Assembly (NCBI GenBank): GCA_029959085.1
Contig: JARWIR010000001.1
Location: 63,364,899 to 63,428,898 of the forward strand
Length of the DNA stretch: 64,000 bases
Direction of reading: 5' to 3'
Source: Nemophila menziesii
Lineage: Eukaryota > Streptophyta > Magnoliopsida > Boraginales > Hydrophyllaceae
The position numbers were made by a program, and so were the translations under genes. Every line of letters starts with the position of its first letter. The first letter of the stretch is position 1. Shown one piece after another: positions 31,585-42,084 of the stretch. A model generated the notes under the pieces. It saw only the letters and a list, made by a program, of their open reading frames with translations. It did no database searches and was not told the origin of the DNA.

Positions 31585-31739
31585 AATAAAGAACAAATCA
31601 TTGAACAAAATAAACAAAATAGTAAATTCTATTTTAGTTATTATCTATAATCTAAAAATATTTTAAAACTAAAATATTCTAAAAATAATATTTTTAACCC
31701 AAACATATTTAAAATATTACTTATAAGTTACTTTACTAA

Positions 31740-31947
31740 TTTCGTTCGGAGCATTGCTATATATCAACCTTATTTGTTTCACCCTTATTTCACCTCCTAT
31801 GTGTCATCTTATGTGACACTAAACAAAAGAGAGAAAATAAATAAATGGGAGAGAGAAACGATTTGATTGATGCTTAAAACCTCCACATAGGAGGTGATAT
31901 AGAGGCGAAGCAAAAACAGGTGATATATATCTTTACTCTTTCGTGAG
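31740..31947. mobile_element. MULE-type MITE, 190 bp (31749-31938)
   Basis: Inverted ends of about 55 bp begin GAGCATTGCTATATATC on the left and GAGTAAAGATATATATC (reverse complement) on the right, and both run into TTTCACCTCCTATGTG-like sequence. Flanks TTTCGTTCG and TTTCGTGAG match at 7 of 9 positions. It belongs to the same family as 41747-41978. Confidence 0.78.
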
Positions 31948-32149
31948 ATATTTCATATTAAAAGTAATTTAAACATTTTAAATAAAGAATAATTCCCAAA
32001 ATTACAATTCCACACTTTCATTCCTGAAAAAAGGAGCAAATTACTTTCTACTTACTCACAAATTATCAACTTGATTCCCAATTAAACACATTGTCATATT
32101 TATCTTCCATTATTGCCCTTATATGATTTTTTATTTATTTATTTTAAAC

Positions 32150-33405
32150 TTTTTTATAACCCGAAGAGTTGACTAAAAGAGATGGAAATCTGGAAAGCTG
32201 TTACTAATTACTGATTTCGAGCCACTTCAGCACTGATTCAGGTCTTGAGATTAAAAAGAGAAAGTTGCGAATTTGAGTTAGAGAGAGTTGAGGACTGGAA
32301 TAAGACAATTTGGATATGAGACACAAAAGTTACGACCATTTTACTGAAAGGTGTACAGCAGTTACGGGAATTACCAATTAGACTTCGGCTTTTAATTACA
32401 TAATCAAGACCAAGATTAGACATAATCCGTTTTCACCATCTATATAAGCCCCCTTATACCTCATTATTCATCACCTTTCAATTAATCTTCAAATTAAATC
32501 ATTCTTGGAGAGAGCGTCAAGAGGCAGAAGCAAGAGCAGGAGTTGGAGAATCAATTTTTCTCCAACAACAGTTCTTTTCATTCCTCTAATTAGGTTCTTC
32601 TTTATTTTATTTATGTTATTATGAAAATGTATAATTCTAATTTCATTTCTATTTTTACTTTTAATATTAGTTGAGCTTAAACATACTTGAGGATCGCGTA
32701 ATGGGTTGAACCCTAAGTTATTTATTTAATGTATTTCATTTTGGGATTAGTTTATAGTTTAATTTGAATTAGGTATTTCATATTGCTTATTATATTATAT
32801 TAATTTCACTATCAATGAATTAGCTAATCGGAGATAGGATTGAGTAATTAGGCTATTAACTTTAGTGGCGAAGTGATAACCTTAACGGGGGGTTTAATTA
32901 CGGACCTAGGTAATAGACGCGTGGTGTTCGTCGATAATCCTGACGGGCTTGACTAACCACGCAGCCAATGAGGTAAAAGACTTCAACATTCAAAAGTAGG
33001 TATAATCGCCCTGACGGGGTTTATAATACCGTAGGATAGCTCCTATGTCCACCCTGATTGGGGTTAGGAGATATTAGTGTCCCTACTAATATCAATTCTG
33101 CCCTTAACAAAAGCATTAATTACGTAAGTTTAGGTGATTCTCTAGCGATATTCAAGTATAGCTCATATTTGTGTCTTAATCTTTTAGTCTTCAAATCAGT
33201 TTCTTTGTTTAGTATTATAAACAAAACCAAACAAATATCTTTCATATTTTATTTTCTGTATTAGAAATTACTATTACTCATCTATTGAACACTTCGGTTA
33301 TACCGGTCCAATCCCTGAGAACGAAATCCAGTTTATCAAAATATTACTTAAATGACCCGTACACTTGCGGTCTGTGGATACTCCTATTAATTGTTTAATT
33401 TTATC
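32150..33405 (+). repeat. LTR of a second gypsy-like family (5' edge approximate)
   Basis: Homologous to the minus-strand LTR at 62745-64000. Shared landmarks in order: GCAGTTACGGGA (about 32361), GGCTTTTAATT, AATCCGTTTT, a TATA box, a TGAACCCTAAG-type stretch, ACGGGGGGTTTAA (about 32886), TGACGGG motifs and CCGTACACTTGCGG near the 3' end (about 33358). The last motif is frequent near LTR 3' ends in plant gypsy elements. It is followed directly by LINE-3; no internal region remains. Confidence 0.7.
32441..32447 (+). promoter_or_regulatory. TATA box of LTR
   Basis: CATCTATATAAGCCCCC, aligned with TATAAAAGGGGC in the homologous LTR (63813-63819, minus strand). Confidence 0.55.
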
Positions 33406-33416
33406 ACACCCAGGAC

Positions 33417-35424
33417 CCACCGCCTATTTAGGACTACCAACGGATTGGAGTAGAAATAAATGTAAAGATCTTGAATGGTTAGTCATAAGAATCTTGAATA
33501 AAATAAAGAATTGGAAAACGGTTTTTCTATCTGAAAGTGGAAAAGATATTCTCATTAAAACTGTATTACAAAGTCTTCCAAATTACATAATGTCTTCTTT
33601 TGTAATCCCAAAAAATCTTTGTAATACTATTAATAGTATTATATCTCGGTTTTGGTGGAATAATAACAAAAATAAAAATAAAATTCACTTTGAAAGTTGG
33701 GATTCTCTATGCTCCTCCAAGTTGTTGGGTGGCTTAGGTTTTAGAGATATAAACCTGATGAACTTGACTTTTATTGGGTGAACTGGCATTGTATGTGCTT
33801 AATAATCCTGAATCATTACTTAGCAAGTTATTAAAAGATAAATATTATCCTAGCAATGATTTTTTTAGATGCTAAAATTTGCCATTCTCCCTCTTTTGGT
33901 TGGAAAGGTATTCTAGAGGGCAGAAAGGTTTTTGAAAAAGATATAAAATAGAAATTAGGAAATGATTTACAAATTAATGTTCAAAAAGATAAATGGATTA
34001 ATAATATTTGATGATGTTATTAAACCAAAATATCATACTATAATGTTAGTAAAATAATCCTTTCAGACATATAATAAGAAATAGAATATGAGCTATGTGA
34101 ATTCAGAATATAGTCAAGAGATAATTAAGAATAATTCTTGTATGCCTATCCCTACTTATATATGTAATGATTTTTGTTTTTGGAACTCTTCTAAAGATGG
34201 CAATTATTCTGTTAAATTTGCTTATCTTTTACTACAAAGAGATAGAGTCGAGAAGTAAAGTTGTATCTGCCCTTCTCCCTTCTTCTTCACAACTTAATGA
34301 CCCGGATATTTGGAAAATAATATGGAATATGAATTGCTCTCCGAAGATTAAAATTTTCATGAGAAAATGTATTAAAAATAAAATACCCACAGAGGTGAAT
34401 CTTTTATAATAGAAAATGTACTAAATCTAAAGTTGTAAAATATGTAATTGCAATGATGAAACCACCGAACACCTTTTGTTTGCTTGCCCTTGGGCTAGGA
34501 ATGTGTGGTTCTATTCCTCCTTAATTCTTAGAACCTTGGATAATAGCACCTTAAGGATGGATGACTGGTTTCCACAAACTGTTGCCTCGTTGACTGCTAC
34601 TTATGGTCAAGATATATAGATTGTTGCACTTTTGAGTAATATTTTTTGGCAAATTTGAAAAGGTAGAAATAACTTTGTATTCAATGGGGTTAAACCTGAA
34701 CCTATGTTCATGTGTAATCTAGCTTACTCTAATTGGAAGGAATATAAAGATGTGAATCAAAATCCAAATGAAGGTAAATTGATAAAAGATCTGAAGGATT
34801 CAAACCCCCAGATTTCTCAGCTTTATTTGAAGGAAATGATGAAAACCTTAGTATTAAAAATACTGGTAAAGTTAGTAAATGGAGTCCACCTCCTACTAAT
34901 ATTATTAAAATAAATACCGATGCTAGTTTTACTTTATCTGGTTGTGATATTTCATATATAGTTAGGGATTCTTTTGGCAACTTGATTGAGACTGATGCAA
35001 AGGAAATAGAGGCAAGAAGTTCGGTTGAAGCAGAAGCTCAAGGTGTTTTGTGGGGTTGCGAGATAGCGAAAGGTTTTCCTACCAATTCAACTATTATCAA
35101 AATTGACTGTGAAGTGATAGTTAAACCTTTAGTACTAGGACCCCTTGTAATACTCTTGAGTATTGTAATATTTTTAAGTCGTTTTACGGTACTGCGCAGA
35201 CTTGTAATCCGCTATTTTCCTTTGTTAGTCGCAAAGGTATTAGAGTAGCTGATTGGGTCGCTAAACAAAAGCCTGTTGGCAAACTGTTTGGTGATTGGAG
35301 GATTTTTTCTCCTTACCAAATAGCTCAACTTATTTTACTTGATAAGAAATTATGCGGTATCGGATAGCTTTTGTAATAATTAATGTTTTTATGCTATTTA
35401 ATATAAGCAGTTGACAAAAAAAAA
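33417..35424 (+). pseudogene. LINE-3 fragment: reverse transcriptase thumb to RNase H, with poly(A)
   Basis: The longest open stretch (33365-33781) begins outside the LINE. From 33420 it reads AYLGLPTDWSRNKCKDLEWL, then FLSESGKDILIKTVLQSLPN and ISRFWWNNNKNKNKIHFESW, the standard end of a plant LINE reverse transcriptase. Later fragments give the zf-RVT region (WNMNCSPKIKIFM, NKIPTEVNLL; about 34320-34410, then the cysteine/histidine part to about 34500) and RNase H (KINTDASF about 34910, EAEAQGVLWG about 35030, KIDCEV about 35100). An A-run at 35416-35424 closes it. It has many stops and frameshifts. The 5' end abuts LTR sequence without a recognisable target duplication. Confidence 0.85.
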
Positions 35425-35624
35425 GTAATACACATATTACTGTTTTGTATATTACATCAAAACATAAATTAAAAGAAAGGAATTGGAAAAAGTGAATACA
35501 TCAAGATAGTTAAAAACAAGTAAACATAGTGTATAAACGATTAATAAAGAGAAGAAAAATGATTTTATTAAAGAAGGGAATGTGTTAGATTGATTCTATG
35601 ATTTTTTGTATTATAAAAATACAT

Positions 35625-36015
35625 AAATATATTTTTGTGTAGTGCAGTAACACATAAAACTGAATATCAAAACTAATAAAAATAAAAAAATTTAAATTTT
35701 TTTATAGATGTAGATATGAACTTGCCCCATCCTAAAATGCAATTTTCTTTTGATTTTTTTTTTGGAATTAATTATAGTTTTATAAAAAAAATATTCACGG
35801 ACGCACGTGTGTGGTGGAATTGTCAAAACATTTTTTGTGTGTTATAGCAACACATAAAATGAAATATCGATGTTAAAAAATAAAAAATAAAAAAATATAT
35901 CATAGATGTAAATATTAATTTGCCTCGCGTCCAAAAATGCAAATTTAGTTATTTTTCTGATTTTATTTAAAATTACTATAATTTTTATTTAAAAAACGGA
36001 CACGCACGTGAGAGG
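35625..36015. repeat. Two ~200-bp tandem copies
   Basis: Copy 1 about 35625-35825, copy 2 about 35826-36015. Both contain TTTTGTGTnnTnnnGnAACACA, then TAAAAnTGAATATC-like, ATAGATGTA, ATGCAA-TTT and a CGGACGCACGTG / CGGACACGCACGTG end. No gene is seen. Confidence 0.75.
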
Positions 36016-36029
36016 AAATTAGTTGGTGG

Positions 36030-36268
36030 TGATTGGTGGTGAGGGCTGGCGGGACTAGTCGGTGGTGTTTATGGACGAAGGTGGTGGTGGTCGACAAAGA
36101 ATAATGGTAGTGGTGGTTATGGTTGTGGTGGTGGTGATGGTGGTGCGGGTGGTGGTGGGGTGGTGGTGGGGGTAGTGGGGGTGGGTGGTGGTAGTGGTAG
36201 TGTGTGTGGTGGTGGTGGTGGGTAGTGGGTGGTGGTGGGGGTGAAGGTGGTGGTGGTCGGTGACGGTA
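36030..36268. repeat. GGT-rich trinucleotide-like array
   Basis: Degenerate GGTGGT/GGTAGT/GGGGGT repeats with extreme strand asymmetry (almost no C). No stable frame or domain. It sits at the end of the second 200-bp copy. Confidence 0.9.
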
Positions 36269-36689
36269 GCCGGACTTTAAAATAAAGAAAAGATAATAAA
36301 TATTATATAATAAATGATGAAAGTTATAAGAATTAAATGAAATATATAATTAAAGTAATAATTAATTAGTTTATGGGTATTTTTGTAATTTTCCAACTTT
36401 TTGTTCTAATTAGGAATTAATCTTGTAGTTGTAATTAATTAGCAATAATTGTACTCTTCGTTTAATTAATTGGGTATTATCTCAAAAAAGTAGTTGTAAT
36501 TATAAATTTTTGGGGAGAAAGGGAGTATTTTCTAAAACACTTAGAGAATTCAGCTTTGACAGGAAAAATGTAAATTCAAAACATATGTCTCGTTTATAAT
36601 TTTCATTTCACAAAAGTAACAATTAAGCATTTTATCTTAAAAAACTCAGGTTGAATATGGTGTACATGAATTCCTCTCTGTTATAAAAG
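36269..36689. other. AT-rich spacer, nothing recognised
   Basis: No coding sequence, TIR or LTR motif seen between the GGT array and LINE-4. Confidence 0.4.
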
Positions 36690-38630
36690 ATTCAAGGTTG
36701 AATCCTTGGAATGAATAACAAAAAAGGATTTCAAAAAGATGGATGTATGGAAAACTAAACTTTTAATTAGACAGAGGAAAAGAGATTTTAATTAAAGCAG
36801 TCCTCCAGGTTATTCCTAATTATTCTATGTCTATTTTTTCTTTTCTTATTTTTTTTTTGTAATAAACTTATTTCAGCAATATCTAAATTTTGGTGGAATT
36901 CAAGAGAAAGATATAAGACTCATTGGATTGCTTAAGAGAAGATGGAAATAAGTAAATTGCAAGGTGGACTTGGATTTAGAAACTTCAAAAGAACAAACAC
37001 AACACTACTTGTAGAACAAGTTTGGAGAATTCTTATTAATCCATCAACACTAAAAACAAGATTACTTAAATGTATCTATTTCCCTAATAATGATTTCTTT
37101 GAAGGTTAAACTTAGACAAAGTAGAACCTGGAGTTGGGTTGGTCTCATCGAGTGTAGAGATTTAAGTATAAAACATGGGATATATCAATTCGGGAATGAG
37201 GAGAATATTAACATTTGGGAGGACAAATGGGTTAATAATTATTGGGAACTGGTCAAAGCTACTGGTGTAAGCTGGATAAAGTTAGCCAATTACAGAAGCA
37301 TGACACTTTTGAGTTGGATGATGGGATTTTAGATAATTTTGAGTTGGATGATGGGATTTTAGATAATTTCTTTCTGAATCCCATTAATCCTAAAATTAAG
37401 AAAATACATTGTTTTGATACTGGCACTAATCATAAATTTGTATGGCCTCATGCAAAATGTGGTAATTATACAAGAAAGACAAGGTTTAAAATTTTTACAG
37501 GTGAACATGTTTTTCATAGCCCTCAATCGGCTAATACTCCAGAAAATTTAAGAACCAATTTGTGGAGAACGGTATGACTTTTCAGCAATTCTAACAAGAT
37601 ACGAGTCTATATTTGGAAAATGTACAATAATAATATACCTACCAAACAAAATCTTTACAAAAGAAAATCAGACTCCAACAAATGTATCTGGTGCAGTGGT
37701 AAAGTTGACTCAACTGAACGTCTTCTTGTTTATTGTAAAATCTGTCAAGTTATTTGGGTAGTTTCATCACTTCAGATTAAAGTAGTTCACAAGAAGGAAT
37801 AAATCCCAGTGATTGGATTCTAAAAGTCATAGAAGAGTATTATAAATGAGGATGGAAAAAAAGAATAGTTACGGATTATACTATGATAAACGTGTGGAAC
37901 ATTTGGAAGGGAAAGATGAAAGTTATTCATGAGAATAACCCAACTGACGGAGATGGAATTATTTTTGCCACCAACAAACTCATGAAAGAATTACACGACA
38001 TTGATTAGAGGAATGGGAGCCCAACCAATACTAGGAATCTACAAGAAACATATGCACAAAATATAGAAAAATATAGAAAACTTTGATAATGAGTCTTCAA
38101 TTCTTTTTTAATGTGATGCATCCTTTAATATCTCTTAATAATTAACACGAGCCGGAATCTTCTAGAACAATAAGATATTTACTGCATAAGTAATACTGAA
38201 GATACCATCAGTTGTAACTTAAGTCTTGAAGGAGAAGTTTTAGCAGTACTCAAGGCTACCAAAATTTACAAAGATTCCCCTAATGAAGAATAAACTATCT
38301 TTTCAGATAACCTTGAACTTATTCAAGGTATTGGGCGGATGTCAGAAGGTAGTTGGAAGATCCATCCATTCGTCTGTATAATCACACAGATGGTCAGGAA
38401 GTTTGGACCACTCACCTTCAAACATATCCCAAGAAGGATGAATAGATAAGTTGACCAACTTACAAAGAATGCTAGGCATGAAGCCGGAAAAAAATACGCG
38501 AACAACAATGTATCTACCCTTCGTGAAGGTTTTAATAAGTTAGAAATAGGTTAATGCTTTTGTTTTTGTTTCCTCCTTTATTGGTCTTATTTAATTAACC
38601 GTTCAAACAATAAAAATAAAAACAAAAATA
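36690..38630 (+). pseudogene. LINE-4 fragment: reverse transcriptase thumb to RNase H
   Basis: Starts in the thumb (GKEILIKAVLQVIPNYSMSI, about 36775-36835), then a tryptophan-rich region (YQFGNEENINIWEDKWVNNY, 37170-37230). The zf-RVT region follows (NNNIPTKQNLYKRK, then CIWCSGKVDSTERLLVYC, 37628-37740), and an RNase H remnant at about 38150-38500 (SLEGEVLAVLKATK, FSDNLELIQGI). An A-rich tail lies near 38605-38630. The RNase H wording is close to that of LINE-1, so it is probably the same family on the opposite strand. There are many stops and frameshifts, plus an in-frame 30-bp duplication at 37311-37370. Confidence 0.82.
37311..37370 (+). repeat. In-frame 30-bp tandem duplication in LINE-4
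   Basis: Two units (37311-37340, 37341-37370) differ only in the last base. Each adds ten codons (ELDDGILDNF). Because the frame is kept, the duplication could predate or postdate loss of function. Confidence 0.95.
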
Positions 38631-38992
38631 TGGTGTACCCATATTGGAAGAATCTATCAATTGTTTGTTCCGCAAATACAGGATCCTGTCTAAATTTTTA
38701 TCTAAATCTTTTTATAATGGGTTTTATTTTCCTAAGCCCATTTACTGGCCCAAAGGTCGTTGTCCAAAATTCTGTATCTATTTTTGTAACTAAATTTCTA
38801 TGGTTATCTTAAGCCAGATTCTTTTTTGTAATAATCTTAACCGCAATAATGATGGGTGATTTTTATTTTTTATTTTGTCAAATTGATGGCTGATTGTAAC
38901 TAATTTGATTTTAATTTAAGGAAAGGGGAATTTCTTTCTTAAAGAAGTATTTGATCAAATATTAGAAAATTCTTAAATAAAACAAATCTATA

Positions 38993-39851
38993 TTTTTTTT
39001 GTCAAAAGAGAACTCGTTATATTATATGTATATTGTTACAAAAACAGAAAATTAAATGTTCCAATTAGGGAGTTATCGTGCCATCCTAATAAATCGATGT
39101 TACTTCGGACACATTTAGCGAGTGCATCTGTCGTACCATTAAAATTTATATTGATGTGGGAGACTTTCCAATAAAGAAACTGAATTAACCATTTCTCTAA
39201 TTCTACAGAAGTGGATTAAGACTTTAGCATGGTTCATCATTTTTGTGGATACCTTGAATAAGTTCAAGGTTGTCAGAGTTGAAGGAACATTTTAAAAAAT
39301 TGAGACTAACAGCTCATCTCATGGCAAGGAAAACCACCCAGCTTTAAACTTTAATTGCAATTATAACACAATATCTTCTTGTTACATTGTGAGTAATCAC
39401 GCCCTTAGTGTCAACGGCAATAGAGGCCACAACAACGGGTTCTCATTCTTTTGTGAAAGAGGCATCGCAAATTCAGACTGAGTCAATATCACCAACCAGA
39501 ATGGGTTAACTTAGATCTTTTTGTTATCATTATTGCTTGAAGCATAAAGATTGTTCGAAGTTGTATGGGGTGAAGGGTCGAATAACTTTGAAATAAGAGA
39601 GTTAGTTTTACAAGAGATTTCAAAAGTATATCATTTTTGTTTTTAAATAGTCCCTTCATTCTTTCTTTCCACATGTTCCACACTATGCAATGAATATAGG
39701 TAGTGATAAAATTTTTATCCCATCCATTTATGGTGTAACTATTAATTGTAAGTAAGAGAAATTCCACAAATGTGACCTTAGAATCCCTATCAATCTTAAT
39801 TGGCATAGCTGAATCCACATTAAAAGAAAATACAAGTGGTAAATTAATCAC
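38993..39851 (-). pseudogene. LINE-5 fragment: RNase H and 3' end
   Basis: The minus-strand open stretch 39851-39489 reads GWDKNFITTYIHCIVWNMWK, matching the NGWDKRYVTAVVLLTLWNIW segment of LINE-1. RNase H follows (ICDASFTKEWEPVVVASIAV, then FNSDNLELIQGI) to about 39230. A T-run at 38993-39000 marks the poly(A) tail. It is the same family as LINE-1 and LINE-4. Confidence 0.8.
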
Positions 39852-40249
39852 TAATCAAATACTTAAAGAATCACTTCGCGTCCATCGATTGTCAACTTTC
39901 ATCGTTAGTGAGCCGCCGCCAACACCACTCATAGAGTCTCCTAGTAGGCAAAATAACTGAGTAGAAAAAGTTTCCGAGCAACTAAAAAAAGTGTCTTAAG
40001 CATGTTAAAAAATTACCGAGCATGTGGGACACTCAAAAAGTTTCCGAGCATGTTCAAAAAAATTACTGAATGTGTTTTATTTATTGAGTACTTTTTATTA
40101 AGCATTTTTTAATCGATAAATCAATTTTTTTTATATCATTAAGGTCCAAATACCAATATCTTTACAAGTTACACATATATCAAACTTTGGGGAAAATTAC
40201 ATAGGTCAAACTTAAGGACTCTATAATAAAAAATTTAAAACTTCTTGAC
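39852..40249. other. Unassigned spacer with short TTTCCGAGCA repeats
   Basis: AAAAAGTTTCCGAGCA at about 39966 and 40027, with related AAAATTACCGAGCATG (40010) and AAAATTACTGAATGTG (40059). The ACTGAGTA words recall the array at 8575-9165. No gene is seen. Confidence 0.4.
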
Positions 40250-40893
40250 TCCATCTCCTTTTAGTCTTCAAACCACTTTGCTGCGAGTTTCAAGTTTCCT
40301 TTCAAATTCCTCTTTTTAGTTTGATGGAAACAAACGTGTAAATACGATTAAGGATTATCTCTTCACTAAGTAAATTCCCAACATGAATCTTCTTATTTTG
40401 CTTATTCCAAATGATATAAAAATAACTAGTGAAACATAAGCTAATGAACAAAGATAATTCATTAATATCCCACCCCTTAATTATACCTTAAATAAGATCA
40501 TTCCAGCTACACAGATTAATGGTTATTTCACAGGCTCGTAAAATTTTATTTAAGGATTCTATTGGAGAAAGACCAATTTACCATGATATGATCCAAATCT
40601 TTAGCACCAAGATAACAGATCTCGCAAAACGGATTAACACTCACCTCCTATTCAATTATACAATGTTTGGTGGAGTATTTGTTATGACAAGGTAACCAAG
40701 AAATAAACAAGAATATAAGAACACGGTTTTTTGCCCACACAATTTTGTTCCATGCAACATGATCATCAGTTTTACTAATCTTATGAAGAGTCGTCTTGAA
40801 TGAGAATTTATTCTTAATGATTTCATCGCAGAAGATAGAATCATTAACGGCATATAAGAGAGATTCTGCAAATGTGGAAGAAGCTCTCTAAAA
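40250..40893 (-). pseudogene. LINE-6 fragment: zf-RVT region
   Basis: The minus strand reads (in two frames) a HGTKLCGQKT / WNKIVWAKNRVLIFLFISWL segment at about 40770-40680, then HNKYSTKHC, and CEICYLGAKDLDHIM at about 40640-40585, the cysteine/histidine pattern of the zf-RVT region after LINE reverse transcriptases. IIWNKQNKKIHVGN follows at about 40420-40380. Its wording differs from the other LINEs here, so it is a separate family. No RNase H seen. Confidence 0.7.
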
Positions 40894-41737
40894 TAAAATA
40901 TATAGCATATTTAAATTAAATCAATTGGTCTATTTTAACAAATAAGTATGTTACAATTGAATTACATGATAAATTAAAAAATTACAATAATAAGAATTTT
41001 TTACAATAATTAAAGGCTCAAGAAAATAACAGAAATTTAAACAACGAAAAAATACTGACATTCGAAAAAAAAATTACTATCGGGGTCCTCTCACACTTAT
41101 CTTCCTCTTATTGCATCTCTACTAATATCGATAAATATAGGGATTCAATGGTTAGAATATTAACCGAAATCGTTAATCATTCATTGAGAAAAAACTATGT
41201 AAGTAGAACCGATGGTGTATCCATGAGGGGTTGGTTCGTATATAAGATATCTGATTGATTCTCCGTTAGGATTTGGTTTTAGACAATAATCTAATAGATA
41301 ACCTAAAATATGGACAGAGAGATTATATTCCATAAACAAGTGTAGTGGTATAAGTACACATTACAAATCTAAAGAATCGACAAGTGAACTGGTATAAGTA
41401 CAACTAAGGTGAAAAATCCCATAAATATATGATATGAAATAAATAATGTCATATTTATTTGAATCATTATGCTACTATTTGTAAATAAAGTATGATCTGA
41501 TTACCAACCTTATACTATGGAGTGCGTAAATAACACATTAAAGTTGTAGATTAGTGATTTGGAGGTCAAGTAGACATATTTAGGTCATAATTGGGCCTAA
41601 GGGGCAAACTTCAACTTAAAGAAGCCTTATCCATGTATCACTTCTTATTAGGATGTCTCATTTAGTTGTACATTTATATACCTTGATATTAAAAAAATCT
41701 ATTTAAGTTCATTTTTTTTTCTTGTTTTCCATCATGA
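40894..41737. other. AT-rich spacer, nothing recognised
   Basis: No coding sequence, LTR or TIR structure was recognised. Confidence 0.4.
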
Positions 41738-41987
41738 TTTATTATTGAGTAATGATATTTATCACCCCTATTCCCTTCACCCTTTTATCACCTCCTACAT
41801 GGCATAACATATAAGTAATTTATTTACTTATCTTAATTAATTGATTTATTCCTTAAATTAAACATTTCCTTAATCATATTTCTTAATTATTTTATTCCTT
41901 ACATGTCATGCCATGTAATCTGTCATGTAGGAGGTGACAAAAGGGTGAAGAGAATAGGGGTGACAAATATCATTACTCTTTATTATT
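41738..41987. mobile_element. MULE-type MITE, 232 bp (41747-41978), with perfect 9-bp TSD
   Basis: TTTATTATT at 41738-41746 is repeated exactly at 41979-41987. The TIRs read GAGTAATGATATTTRTCACC, then CCTATTCYCTTCACCCTTTT and RTCACCTCCTACATG (about 55 bp, only three mismatches). The reduced interior has a second small inverted repeat (ACATGNCAT / ATGTCATGCCATGT). Same family as 31749-31938, and younger judging by TIR identity. Confidence 0.92.
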
Positions 41988-42011
41988 TATATATGTCAAA
42001 TATTATTATTT

Positions 42012-42031
42012 TATATATATATATATATATA
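42012..42031. repeat. (TA)n at the Helitron insertion site
   Basis: The dinucleotide run continues on the far side of the Helitron (46169-46257), so the element inserted into a TA microsatellite. Confidence 0.9.
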
Positions 42032-42058
42032 CTAGGTATAGCCCGTGCCTTAAGGCAC
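42032..42058 (-). terminator. Helitron 3' terminus: palindrome plus CTAG
   Basis: On the minus strand GTGCCTTAAGGCAC, GGGCTATAC, CTAG, then a host T. Same 13-nt spacing from hairpin to end as at 25283-25309. Confidence 0.88.
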
Positions 42059-42084
42059 TTCAAAACATAAAAATTGAGACAAAT

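Noticed and set aside
33380..33416. Primer-binding site after the 32150 LTR (TATCACACCCAGGACCCACCG)
   Set aside because: It does not match the Asp-tRNA site or another primer site I recognise, and the internal region is absent.
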